Shown here piece after piece: positions 8,262-14,703 of a DNA stretch of 18,901 nucleotides. The stretch covers positions 1 through 18,901 of the forward strand of contig JABHYP010000366.1 of the NCBI GenBank assembly GCA_018656855.1. Reading direction: 5' to 3'. The stretch comes from Candidatus Latescibacterota bacterium. Its GTDB lineage: Bacteria; Latescibacterota; Latescibacteria; Latescibacterales; Latescibacteraceae. The first letter of the stretch is position 1; every line of letters starts with the position of its first letter. Below the pieces are notes generated by a model. It searched no databases and was not told the origin of the DNA. It was given only the letters and a program-made list of their open reading frames with translations. Made by a program: the position numbers and the translations under genes.

Positions 8262-8426
8262 ATGTATAAATTTAATTTTGATGATAGATTTTTTGGAAAT
8301 ATAAACCAAAACAAAAAAAATTATTTGAAATTAAAAATTGTTGATATATTAAAAGAACTTTCAGAAGAAGAACTGGGATATTTTTTAGATATTATAAAAT
8401 ATTCACAACGGACTCAAGATTATTAA
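8262..8426 (+). CDS. 54-residue hypothetical protein
   Basis: ATG at 8262, TAA at 8424-8426. The product begins MYKFNFDDRFF and ends YSQRTQDY; the middle (KLKIVDILKELSEEELGYFLDIIKY, in two stretches) is a clear amphipathic helix pattern. There is no signal peptide. The ribosome binding site is weak (AGAGA about 9 bases upstream). It lies 77 bp after the 7777 gene and just before the blaI-like promoter. Helix-forming periodicity and position favour a real gene, but it is short and I know no homologue. Confidence 0.4.
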   Translation: MYKFNFDDRFFGNINQNKKNYLKLKIVDILKELSEEELGYFLDIIKYSQRTQDY

Positions 8427-8434
8427 TAAATTTA

Positions 8435-8473
8435 TTGACAAGCATCAACATTTGTATTACTATTACAATTGAT
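8435..8473 (+). promoter_or_regulatory. blaI-like promoter with overlapping autoregulatory operator
   Basis: TTGACA (8435-8440), a 17-bp spacer and TACTAT (8458-8463) form a good sigma-70 promoter. AACATTTGTA (8447-8456) and TACAATTGAT (8464-8473) are two half-sites with centres 17 bp apart, with the inner inverted repeat TTGTA-N7-TACAA spanning the -10. Both resemble the BlaI/MecI TACAnnTGTA core. Autoregulation by the repressor encoded at 8528 is the expected family behaviour and is inferred here. Confidence 0.6.
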
Positions 8474-8527
8474 TTGTTGTTATAAAATCTATTATAATAA
8501 TTTACCCATTAAACATTGGAGCACTAT

Positions 8528-8917
8528 ATGAAACATGGTTATGCTGAACTTAGTAAGCTTGAATGGCAAATTATGAGAGTTTGCTGGGAAAATGAAAAAG
8601 TAAGCACCAGAAATGTCCTTGAGGAGATAAAGAAGGAAAGAAAAACAAACTATATGGTAATAAAGACAACATTGGATAGGCTCGTTGAAAAAGAATTCGT
8701 TGATAAAGAAAAATTTGGGCCCATATGGCTTTATTTCCCAAAAGAACCTCAAGACGCAACAACTTCAACCGCAATTACTGAATTTATTAAAACTGTTTTA
8801 GGAGACAAAATTGCTCCGATTTTATTACATATTGTTAATAAAAAGGAATATTACAAAGAATTGAGAGAATTAGATGTATTAAAAGATTTGGTTGATAATA
8901 TCAAGGATGGAGATTAA
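8528..8917 (+). CDS. BlaI/MecI/CopY-family transcriptional repressor
   Basis: 129 residues. The N-terminal winged helix (about 5-72) has the family signature ELSKLEWQIMRVCWENEKVSTRNVLEEI, then TNYMVIKTTLDRLVEKEFV and the wing IWLYFPKE. The C-terminal half is a helical dimerisation region. BlaI-type proteins are dimeric repressors inactivated when a partner M56 protease senses a signal; such a partner follows immediately. GGAG at 8518-8521 sits 6 bases before the ATG at 8528; an upstream TTG at 8516 overlaps that Shine-Dalgarno and is not used. Gene order BlaI then M56 is the classic arrangement. Confidence 0.9.
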   Translation: MKHGYAELSKLEWQIMRVCWENEKVSTRNVLEEIKKERKTNYMVIKTTLDRLVEKEFVDKEKFGPIWLYFPKEPQDATTSTAITEFIKTVLGDKIAPILLHIVNKKEYYKELRELDVLKDLVDNIKDGD

Positions 8918-8959
8918 ATCATAGAAACTCTTGTTTATATTCTCCTTTATCTTGGGAAA

Positions 8960-9424
8960 ATGATCTGGACACTCAGTTGGCAAGTGTCAATTGTTTGCAT
9001 GATAATCTGGGCAGTCTCCCTTTTTGTAAAAGGCAAATCTCCCACTTTTCATTATTATTTGTGGTGTATTGTGCTTCTCAGATTATTATTTCCAATTACT
9101 ATCCATTCTCCAACAGGAACAACCCCGTTTTTTAGAAATGAAGTTGATAGTAAGCTGGAATTTACCGTCACTGGACTTCAAAGTTCTGAATCGGTTCAAA
9201 GTATAATATCTCTTTTAACTTCATCCGACGCATCAAATGAAGAAACTCGTGATAAAGTTCATGTTTCAAATTTAAATATATATCATATAATTGCCCTTCT
9301 TTGGTTTTTATTAGTACTACTTTTCTGGGTACTCGTATTGGCAAGATCTATGTTTACTCATTATCAAACAAAGATATGCACTAAAGTTAAAAAAAACAGA
9401 TCTTTTAAAGATTCTGAAACGTAA
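8960..9424 (+). CDS. M56 (BlaR1-type) membrane protease, N-terminal part, broken by frameshift
   Basis: 154 residues before a premature TAA. It carries the BlaR1-type N-terminal membrane helices: LSWQVSIVCMIIWAVSLFV (about 5-23), FHYYLWCIVLLRLLFPI (about 31-47, with the typical YxLWxxxLLRLLxP pattern) and IIALLWFLLVLLFWVLVLA (about 110-128). After the A8 tract at 9389-9396 the frame runs through RSFKDSET to a stop. The downstream frame continues the protein (DLLKILKRKCNDFNVKREVG), so one extra A explains the break. With one A fewer the two parts make a single 447-residue protein. See the C-terminal entry. Confidence 0.75.
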   Translation: MIWTLSWQVSIVCMIIWAVSLFVKGKSPTFHYYLWCIVLLRLLFPITIHSPTGTTPFFRNEVDSKLEFTVTGLQSSESVQSIISLLTSSDASNEETRDKVHVSNLNIYHIIALLWFLLVLLFWVLVLARSMFTHYQTKICTKVKKNRSFKDSET

Positions 9425-10304
9425 ATGTAATGATTTTAATGTTAAACGAGAGGTCGGCCTTTATTATTTGAATGAAGAAGTTTCCCATACACCTTTTATT
9501 ACGGGTATATTCAAACCTAAAATATTCCTTCCCAGATTTATTATTGAAACATGGAATGCGAAAGAAATTGAACCGGTTTTAATGCATGAGTTAGCTCATA
9601 TCAAACGAAATGACCTCCTGGTGAATTGGATTCAAATAATTATTCAATCGTTATTCTTCTTTCATCCTATGGTCTGGTATGCCAATTCGAGGATTCGCGA
9701 GGCAAGAGAGGAAGTTTGTGATGATATCGCAATTCATTGGGCAAACAATCAACGTCGCCAATATTCTCAAAGTATTTTACAAATCATAGAAGGAATAATC
9801 ACTGAAAAAACATTCAGTTTTGTTGATGCCGGTTTTTCAGAAGGAAAAGAATCTCTCGCGAAACGATTAATCAGGATAGCAAGAGGGGATTACAAGTTTT
9901 ATAAACCAATGAATTTAATGTCATATATAATTCTGGTTTTTATTACGGTTTTCAGTTTTTCATTAGCGTGCGAACACTCTCCTGATACTATTATTGGAAA
10001 CGAGGTAATTTCTGATGAATCCGTAAAAAAAGAACCGATACATATTTCTATCCCTATCAAACAGGAACGGGTAATAATAGAGGTGGTTGAGAATGGAAAA
10101 TATAAAGTTGATAATGTTGCTGCAACTTCCTCGGATTTAAACGATGTTTTCAAACAAACAATGGAAAAAAGCAATAAAAAGGATATAACTATTTTCGTTA
10201 AGAATGAAACAACCAAAGCTGAAATTAATTATATCCTTGACACAGCTTATGGCCTCGGCGCGAAACATATTTTAATAAAAACAAAAACTGAAAGTTCTCA
10301 ATAA
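9396..10304 (+). CDS. M56 (BlaR1-type) protease, catalytic part with ExbD/TolR-like C-terminus (other side of frameshift)
   Basis: This reading frame continues the gene from the A8 tract; a stand-alone start (TTG 9468) is unlikely. It shows HTPFITGIFKPKIFLP and the zinc-protease motif HELAHIKRND (first His encoded near 9585), then HPMVWYANSRIREAREEVCDD with the third-ligand Glu. A fourth membrane helix (MSYIILVFITVFSFSLA) follows. The last ~90 residues (VIIEVVENGKYKVDN, DVFKQTMEKS, ITIFVKNETTKAEINYILDTAYGLGAKHIL) match the periplasmic ExbD/TolR domain layout rather than a penicillin-binding sensor. In this family, sensing activates the HExxH protease, which leads to loss of BlaI. AGGAGGG after the stop starts the peptide gene. 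Confidence 0.75.
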   Translation, partial: TDLLKILKRKCNDFNVKREVGLYYLNEEVSHTPFITGIFKPKIFLPRFIIETWNAKEIEPVLMHELAHIKRNDLLVNWIQIIIQSLFFFHPMVWYANSRIREAREEVCDDIAIHWANNQRRQYSQSILQIIEGIITEKTFSFVDAGFSEGKESLAKRLIRIARGDYKFYKPMNLMSYIILVFITVFSFSLACEHSPDTIIGNEVISDESVKKEPIHISIPIKQERVIIEVVENGKYKVDNVAATSSDLNDVFKQTMEKSNKKDITIFVKNETTKAEINYILDTAYGLGAKHILIKTKTESSQ

Positions 10305-10324
10305 ACAGGAGGGTTAATAAATCG

Positions 10325-10708
10325 ATGTACAAAATATATATATCAATATGTTGTATTGTCGGACTATTAACAATTGTGCCGTTTCTTTCTATGCAGGAAG
10401 AAAGTCAAAGACTCATTGGTAATGCTTTTGCAGACAAAATCCATTCCGCAGACGGAAATTTCAGAAACAAGAGTACGTTGGATACGGAACATTTATCTGT
10501 CAATATCTTATCTATCAGGGAAATGGCTTCTTTCGTTGGAGGCTGTAGTGGTGGAACCTGTGATGAGTATCTTCATATTTGTTCCTCGCAGTGCGAACAT
10601 CTCTCTGCTGAACAGTGTGATGGGGTTTCCGGCAGTTGTGTAAACGATGGGCATTCACCAGTATGCAGGTGTGATGGAGATTATGATTATATACAAGGTT
10701 GTGATTAA
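10325..10708 (+). CDS. Exported cysteine-rich precursor peptide with double-glycine cleavage motif
   Basis: 127 residues. The N-terminus (about 5-22, YISICCIVGLLTIVPFLS) is a signal peptide or anchor. Residues 62-73 read LSIREMASFVGG, a full match to the bacteriocin-type leader consensus LSxxE(L/M)xx(I/F)xGG with LS at -12/-11, EM at -8/-7 and GG at -2/-1. Cutting after Gly73 would release a 54-residue core with nine Cys (74, 79, 86, 90, 98, 105, 114, 116, 126) and an acidic tail DGDYDYIQGCD. It starts 20 bp after the M56 gene with AGGAGGG 11 bases upstream, so it belongs to the blaI operon. Alternatives: a NVEALA-like exported peptide or a small disulfide-rich structural protein. Confidence 0.75.
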   Translation: MYKIYISICCIVGLLTIVPFLSMQEESQRLIGNAFADKIHSADGNFRNKSTLDTEHLSVNILSIREMASFVGGCSGGTCDEYLHICSSQCEHLSAEQCDGVSGSCVNDGHSPVCRCDGDYDYIQGCD

Positions 10709-10753
10709 TATACATAGATACCCCAATATAATATTTTCAAGAGGAATACTTGA

Positions 10754-11722
10754 ATGTTTATAACAAATAAAAAACTACAGAAATTATTGCTTATCATTCT
10801 TTTTCAAATCTGTTCTTTATCAGTACATGCTGAATCAGATTTAGAAACAATAATTACCGGCGCAGACCTTGGGGATAATCTTGTTACAAGCGGCCGGGGA
10901 AATTTGATTTTCGAATATGTACGTGTCGATTCATTGAGTTTAAAAGCCCGGAGTAATGACGAGGAGCATTTATTGAGCTTGTCCGAAGGAGTTGAAACTG
11001 TATTTCACAACCGGGAATACATTAAACTGAATTTTGCTTTCGATAATGTCAAAATAAAATGTGAGGAAATATCGGCAAAAATATTGCCGTCAGGCAGGTT
11101 ATATGATACGAACTGGCAGTGGGCTTATAACGGTGAAAAACTCGATCTTCTCCGACTCGATGGATTGGGCGAGGGTGGCCTTATTAAACCTTACGGGTCG
11201 GTTAGAACCGAAAATATTATCCCTGTCAGAAGATTTAATCCCGGATATAACGGTCTGTACATTTTTGGCACACCTGTCGGCACATTTCTTCGCGGTTCTC
11301 TTGACGGTAAAGAAGTAAAGGATATACAGGTAATCGGCGAGGAAATGCAGGATGATATACTCTGCGATATTATTAGAGGGTATGTATCAGAGACCGGTGA
11401 TACAATTACAATTTGGCTTGCCCCGGGCTTAATGTATCGTCCAAAACATATTGAGATGACCTCTTCAATTGAAAAAACAGTTGTACATAACACTTTCAAA
11501 GAGTACCCTGGGAGTATCTGGTTCCCGGCTCATATAATAAAAGAAGAATATTATTACGATGATGAAACAGGTAAAGAAACGCTTCATAAGCAAGAGACTC
11601 TTACAGTACAAGATGGTTATAAACTGAATATCAAATTACCGGATGCTCTATTTGAGGTCAAATTTCCACTTGGGATGATGGTATATGACTATAGAACGGG
11701 TGAGAGGAAAGAGATTAAATGA
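10754..11722 (+). CDS. Secreted LolA/LolB-like beta-fold protein
   Basis: 322 residues with a signal peptide (about 1-26, LLLIILFQICSLSVHA). The mature part has long amphipathic beta-strand patterns: GNLIFEYVRVDSL, EYIKLNFAFDNVKIK, ITIWLAPGLMYRPKHIEM, KEYPGSIWFPAHIIKEEYY, ETLTVQDGYKLNIKLPDALFEVKFP and a tail VYDYRTGERKEI. This layout resembles the outer-membrane lipoprotein-sorting (LolA/LolB-like) superfamily, which binds acyl chains in a half barrel; the assignment is by pattern only. GAGG at 10741-10744 precedes the ATG. It is probably the last gene of the blaI operon, 45 bp after the peptide gene. Confidence 0.65.
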   Translation: MFITNKKLQKLLLIILFQICSLSVHAESDLETIITGADLGDNLVTSGRGNLIFEYVRVDSLSLKARSNDEEHLLSLSEGVETVFHNREYIKLNFAFDNVKIKCEEISAKILPSGRLYDTNWQWAYNGEKLDLLRLDGLGEGGLIKPYGSVRTENIIPVRRFNPGYNGLYIFGTPVGTFLRGSLDGKEVKDIQVIGEEMQDDILCDIIRGYVSETGDTITIWLAPGLMYRPKHIEMTSSIEKTVVHNTFKEYPGSIWFPAHIIKEEYYYDDETGKETLHKQETLTVQDGYKLNIKLPDALFEVKFPLGMMVYDYRTGERKEIK

Positions 11723-12041
11723 ATCAAGTCTTTCGTTTTTCTATTTGTTCGGGTACCTCCTCGTAAGATATTTAGACCTTCCCCTGCTAAATATCTTACG
11801 GGGATGATAATTCTACGCTGATTCTCCTGATGATTAACAATAAGATTACTTTTTGTATCAGTTTGACAGTCAGGGGGTCGCAGCTTTTCTGCTGCCCACC
11901 GCGAGTTCGATCCTCACTAGCTCCTTCAGAAAAAGCAGTTGATTCAAAGAAAATTTACATTAAATTAGTACCGGATGTTATACGGAAACCATATAAACTA
12001 TAGTTATGTGCAAGAACCTAATGCAAAGGAGATTCGGCAAA
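11723..12041. other. Intergenic region holding the hairpin, a weak tRNA-like T-arm and a cassette border
   Basis: No gene is visible over 319 bp. Besides the hairpin, 11901-11925 looks like a degraded tRNA 3' end: stem GCGAG/CTCAC (4 of 5 pairs) around loop TTCGATC, then TAGCTCC and T. No matching 5' half (expected GGAGCTA) is present. GTTATACG at 11977-11984 is the left border repeat of the integron-type cassette described below. Confidence 0.45.
11758..11804. repeat. Long hairpin (18-bp stem) after the blaI-peptide operon
   Basis: CGTAAGATATTTAG (11762-11775) is the perfect inverse complement of CTAAATATCTTACG (11787-11800) around an 11-nt pyrimidine-rich loop. Four further pairs at the base (11758-11761 with 11801-11804) include one G-T wobble. 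It lies 36 bp after the last stop codon of the operon. No T-run follows, so it is not a standard intrinsic terminator; transcript-end protection or a recombination/replication hairpin are alternatives. Confidence 0.6.
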
Positions 12042-13448
12042 ATGTCATTTAATCCAAAACCAGAATATATAACAGTTTCTTCTGATATCAATATCAAGGA
12101 TTTCTTTGACTATGGGGAGATGTATGTGACCAGACCACCATATCAACGAAAATCAGTCTGGTCGAAAAAGAAAAAGCAGTCACTTATGGATAGTCTCTTC
12201 CGTCGCTACTATATTCCCAAACTCGTAATACGCGAAGTCAGACTCTCCGACACACAAACATTAAATGAAATTATTGATGGTCAGCAGCGTATCACAACCG
12301 TTCAAGAATTTTTTGATAACCAATACCCATTACCAAATTCCCTTTATGATTTAGATAAAAAACTTCCAGGGTTATTTTACAAAGATTTGGATGTTGATAT
12401 AAGAATGTTTATTGATCGGTCACTAAAATATCAAGCAGACATCATAAAAGACATTGACAAGCCAAACGATATAAATCATCAAATCATAGCTACTGAAATA
12501 TTCTGGAGATTACAACAAGGTGAATCCCTGAATTATATGGAAGTTGCTCACGCACAATTATCAAGTCTTACAAGGAATTTTATTGTTAAGTATGCTGACG
12601 ATCAGACTTTCAATTATAAAGACTATAAACCAATAGATAATAATCCTGATAAAAAACCATTTTTCTCACTATTAAGCGTAGATAACATACGAATGAAACA
12701 TCTACAGTTTATGGCTCGGTTCATCATGATCGAACGTGGCAAAGGGTACGCGGACTTGAGTGATAGAAAGATTGAGGAGTTTATCGAAAATTCCAAACAA
12801 GATGATGGTATTGGCAATCTTAACTTTGAAAATGAACCAGAGGCAATAGCCACTCTGAGAACACTAAAGATTTTCTATGAAATATTCAAAGATGATCCTA
12901 TGCTGGATTCTTCATCTGGCATTAAAGAATTGTCGATAGAGTATTTTATTATTTCCGTCTATTTGCTCATCAGACATTTACATAACTATTATGTTATTGA
13001 TGACGGCACTAAAACAAATATCCGAGAATTTATTTATAGTTTTCACACTCGCTGGAAAACATATGATGAATCAACAGACACTGACTTACTAACCTTTAGC
13101 AACAGAAGGCAACAGGGAGAAAAAGATTTAGAAGCAAGAGATATAATTTTGCGTCAGATATTTTTTATGTATCTGAAAGATAACAACAAAGAACTCATTG
13201 TAAAAGACGAAAAAAGAGCATTTTCAGAACTTGAAAGAATTATCATATACCGAAATGGAAAAGGATTTTGCCAGCAATGTTTGAAAGATGAAAAACCTGA
13301 AAATGAAGCAAAAGTAAGTTGGTCAGATTATCAAGCCGACCATGTAATACCTCATGCTAAAGGTGGAAAAACAGTTCTTGAAAATGCTGAATTATTGTGT
13401 AGCTACCACAATCAATCTAAAGGTGCTTCAATTAATGAAAGCGCATAA
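12042..13448 (+). CDS. DUF262 (ParB-like) protein with C-terminal HNH nuclease domain
   Basis: 468 residues. The N-terminal DUF262 domain shows RPPYQRKSVWSKKKKQSLMDS (about 31-51) and EIIDGQQRITTVQEFF with the family motif DGQQR at 79-83. The C-terminus (about 412-462) is an HNH nuclease: CQQCLKDEK, then YQADHVIPHAKGGKTVLENA and ELLCSYHNQSKG. This architecture is shared with GmrSD-like modification-dependent restriction systems and other phage-defence proteins, where DUF262 is a nucleotide-using domain. AAGGAG at 12026-12031 precedes the ATG at 12042; the upstream in-frame ATG at 12006 has no such site. It is the only gene of the cassette and its TAA is part of attC. Confidence 0.85.
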   Translation: MSFNPKPEYITVSSDINIKDFFDYGEMYVTRPPYQRKSVWSKKKKQSLMDSLFRRYYIPKLVIREVRLSDTQTLNEIIDGQQRITTVQEFFDNQYPLPNSLYDLDKKLPGLFYKDLDVDIRMFIDRSLKYQADIIKDIDKPNDINHQIIATEIFWRLQQGESLNYMEVAHAQLSSLTRNFIVKYADDQTFNYKDYKPIDNNPDKKPFFSLLSVDNIRMKHLQFMARFIMIERGKGYADLSDRKIEEFIENSKQDDGIGNLNFENEPEAIATLRTLKIFYEIFKDDPMLDSSSGIKELSIEYFIISVYLLIRHLHNYYVIDDGTKTNIREFIYSFHTRWKTYDESTDTDLLTFSNRRQQGEKDLEARDIILRQIFFMYLKDNNKELIVKDEKRAFSELERIIIYRNGKGFCQQCLKDEKPENEAKVSWSDYQADHVIPHAKGGKTVLENAELLCSYHNQSKGASINESA

Positions 13449-13530
13449 CAAGGTACTGCAACTGGACAAAATATAGCTGCGTTCGTTCCTCACTACGCTT
13501 CATTTTGCCGGTGAGCTTGGTCGTTATACG
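13443..13530 (+). other. attC-like recombination site (integron cassette)
   Basis: R'' GCATAAC (13443-13449) is inversely complementary to R' GTTATAC (13523-13529) at 6 of 7 positions. AAG (13450-13452) pairs with CTT (13516-13518). The inner stem pairs ACTGG (13461-13465) with CCGGT (13508-13512), one T-G wobble, and CAAAAT (13467-13472) with ATTTTG (13502-13507), leaving A13466 as a single extrahelical base. A short GCG/CGC pair and a loop fill the centre. This is the folded-strand architecture recognised by integron integrases. Confidence 0.75.
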
Positions 13531-13554
13531 TATTAATTCATTTTTTTAATGTAC

Positions 13555-13586
13555 AGTTGAATGGTTCGAAAGATGTTCATTTTGCC
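13555..13586 (+). repeat. Downstream repeat, copy R1
   Basis: AGTTGAATGGTTCG followed by AAAGATGTTCATTTTGCC. It aligns gap-free with R2 (14586-14617) and with R3 (15251-15284). The segment TTCATTTTGCC is also present in the attC stem at 13499-13509. It lies 107 bp after the DUF262 gene. Confidence 0.55.
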
Positions 13587-13681
13587 AAACAATTAATAAC
13601 ATGAGCTTACTCACCTCTATAATATTCCCCAGTGTCAGTAAAGCGATCACTGAAACCCTACCTTAAAAGGGGATAATCATT

Positions 13682-14545
13682 ATGCCAAGAGCTGGAAAAT
13701 CATTTGAAAAACTTGTTTCTATAATTGAGACATCATTAGCAGATAGCAAAAATACCACTGTCTATTCACCAAAATATTTACCTGATAAAACTACCGGTGT
13801 TTTACGAGAATTTGATGTTGTTATTACAATCGTACAAGAGCATCATACTATACTGGTGGGAATTGAATGCAGAGATCGTAAAAGCGCTGTAGATGTTTCT
13901 CTAATAGAATCATTTTTAACAAAGTGTCAAGATACAGGGATTCATCACAGTATCATTGTCTCCTCTTCTGGTTTTACAAAGCCTGCTCGCATTAAAGCAA
14001 ATCAAAAAGGAATTCGCTGTTTAGATATTGAAGAAGCAGCCAGTTTTGACTGGCTTTTAACAACTGGGGTACATTTATTTAATAAAAAATTATTAGGAAC
14101 TAATTGGGGATTTTTTCTAGAAAGCGACGAGATCATAGATTTATCAAGTTTTGAAATCTTAGATAGAGATGGTAAAGCAATTGATAAATCTTTCTTAACG
14201 TTGAAATCACTCGAACAAATGAATCTTCTTCTACCATCTCCTTCCATGCCTCTCGAGGAAGATATATTGAGAGTTAAATTTGATGCTCACGATTTAATCA
14301 TAAGAAATCTAAAAACTGGCGAACAAGAAAATTGTACATATGCGATTGCCGAAATTCACTATTCTGTTGTTGAGGAAATTGTTCCCTTTACTTTTGTTAA
14401 ATATATAGATAAAAGCGATGATCAGGCTATTTCTGACGCTGCTGTTGCCAAGTTAAATTTTGGTGGATTTTCGGGTGAGTTGGTTATTGTCCATAATGAA
14501 GATAAAGGTGGGAAAATATATTATGTTCCTCGAAAAGAAAAGTAA
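13682..14545 (+). CDS. Mrr-like restriction-endonuclease-fold protein
   Basis: 287 residues. The N-terminal ~120 residues look like a PD-(D/E)xK nuclease of the Mrr-like class: helix FEKLVSIIE with Glu9, then REFDVVITI with Asp45, LVGIECRDRKSAVDV with Glu62 and Arg64, and later IIVSSSGFTKPARIKANQKGIRCLDIEEA. The usual E-x-K is E-C-R here, so either Arg64/Lys67 substitutes or activity is altered. The C-terminal ~150 residues are a beta-rich unknown domain. GGGGAT lies 8-9 bases before the ATG. Placed between a DUF262/HNH gene and a small membrane protein gene, it is likely part of a defence cluster; the DNA target is unknown. Confidence 0.75.
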   Translation: MPRAGKSFEKLVSIIETSLADSKNTTVYSPKYLPDKTTGVLREFDVVITIVQEHHTILVGIECRDRKSAVDVSLIESFLTKCQDTGIHHSIIVSSSGFTKPARIKANQKGIRCLDIEEAASFDWLLTTGVHLFNKKLLGTNWGFFLESDEIIDLSSFEILDRDGKAIDKSFLTLKSLEQMNLLLPSPSMPLEEDILRVKFDAHDLIIRNLKTGEQENCTYAIAEIHYSVVEEIVPFTFVKYIDKSDDQAISDAAVAKLNFGGFSGELVIVHNEDKGGKIYYVPRKEK

Positions 14546-14585
14546 ACACTCTTATTGATCAAACATGACTTATTTTCGAATCTGT

Positions 14586-14617
14586 AGTTTAATGGTTCGC
14601 AAAACGTTCACTCTGCT
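14586..14617 (+). repeat. Downstream repeat, copy R2
   Basis: AGTTTAATGGTTCGCAAAAC followed by GTTCACTCTGCTCC, 40 bp after the Mrr-like gene. It shares AATGGTTCG, GTTCA and TGC with R1 at the same spacing, and GTTCGCAAA and TGCTCC with R3. Confidence 0.55.
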
Positions 14618-14703
14618 CCATAATATTTACTTATATATTGAATTTTAGGGAATGAATTTGATATGGGAAATATCGGCTGATAACTAAATGAAAGGAAAAA
14701 GAA

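Larger units (their letters stand above)
11977..13530 (+). mobile_element. Integron-type gene cassette carrying the DUF262/HNH gene
   Basis: The octamer GTTATACG occurs at 11977-11984 and again at 13523-13530, bracketing one gene and an attC-like site, as expected for a cassette inserted at G/TT of the core site. The unit length is 1546 bp. The gene's stop codon lies inside the attC R'' core (GCATAAC), a usual cassette layout. No integrase gene or attI is in the window, so this is either part of a larger array or a solitary cassette captured at a secondary site. Confidence 0.65.

Noticed and set aside
10374..10643. Overlapping plus-strand open frame inside the cysteine-rich peptide gene
   Set aside because: No ribosome binding site and no plausible protein pattern; the 10325 frame has signal sequence, leader motif and AGGAGGG.
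11831..11984. A second attC upstream of the DUF262 cassette (TTAACAA ... GTTATAC)
   Set aside because: Only the right-hand core matches; the left part does not pair with it and no inner stem can be drawn.
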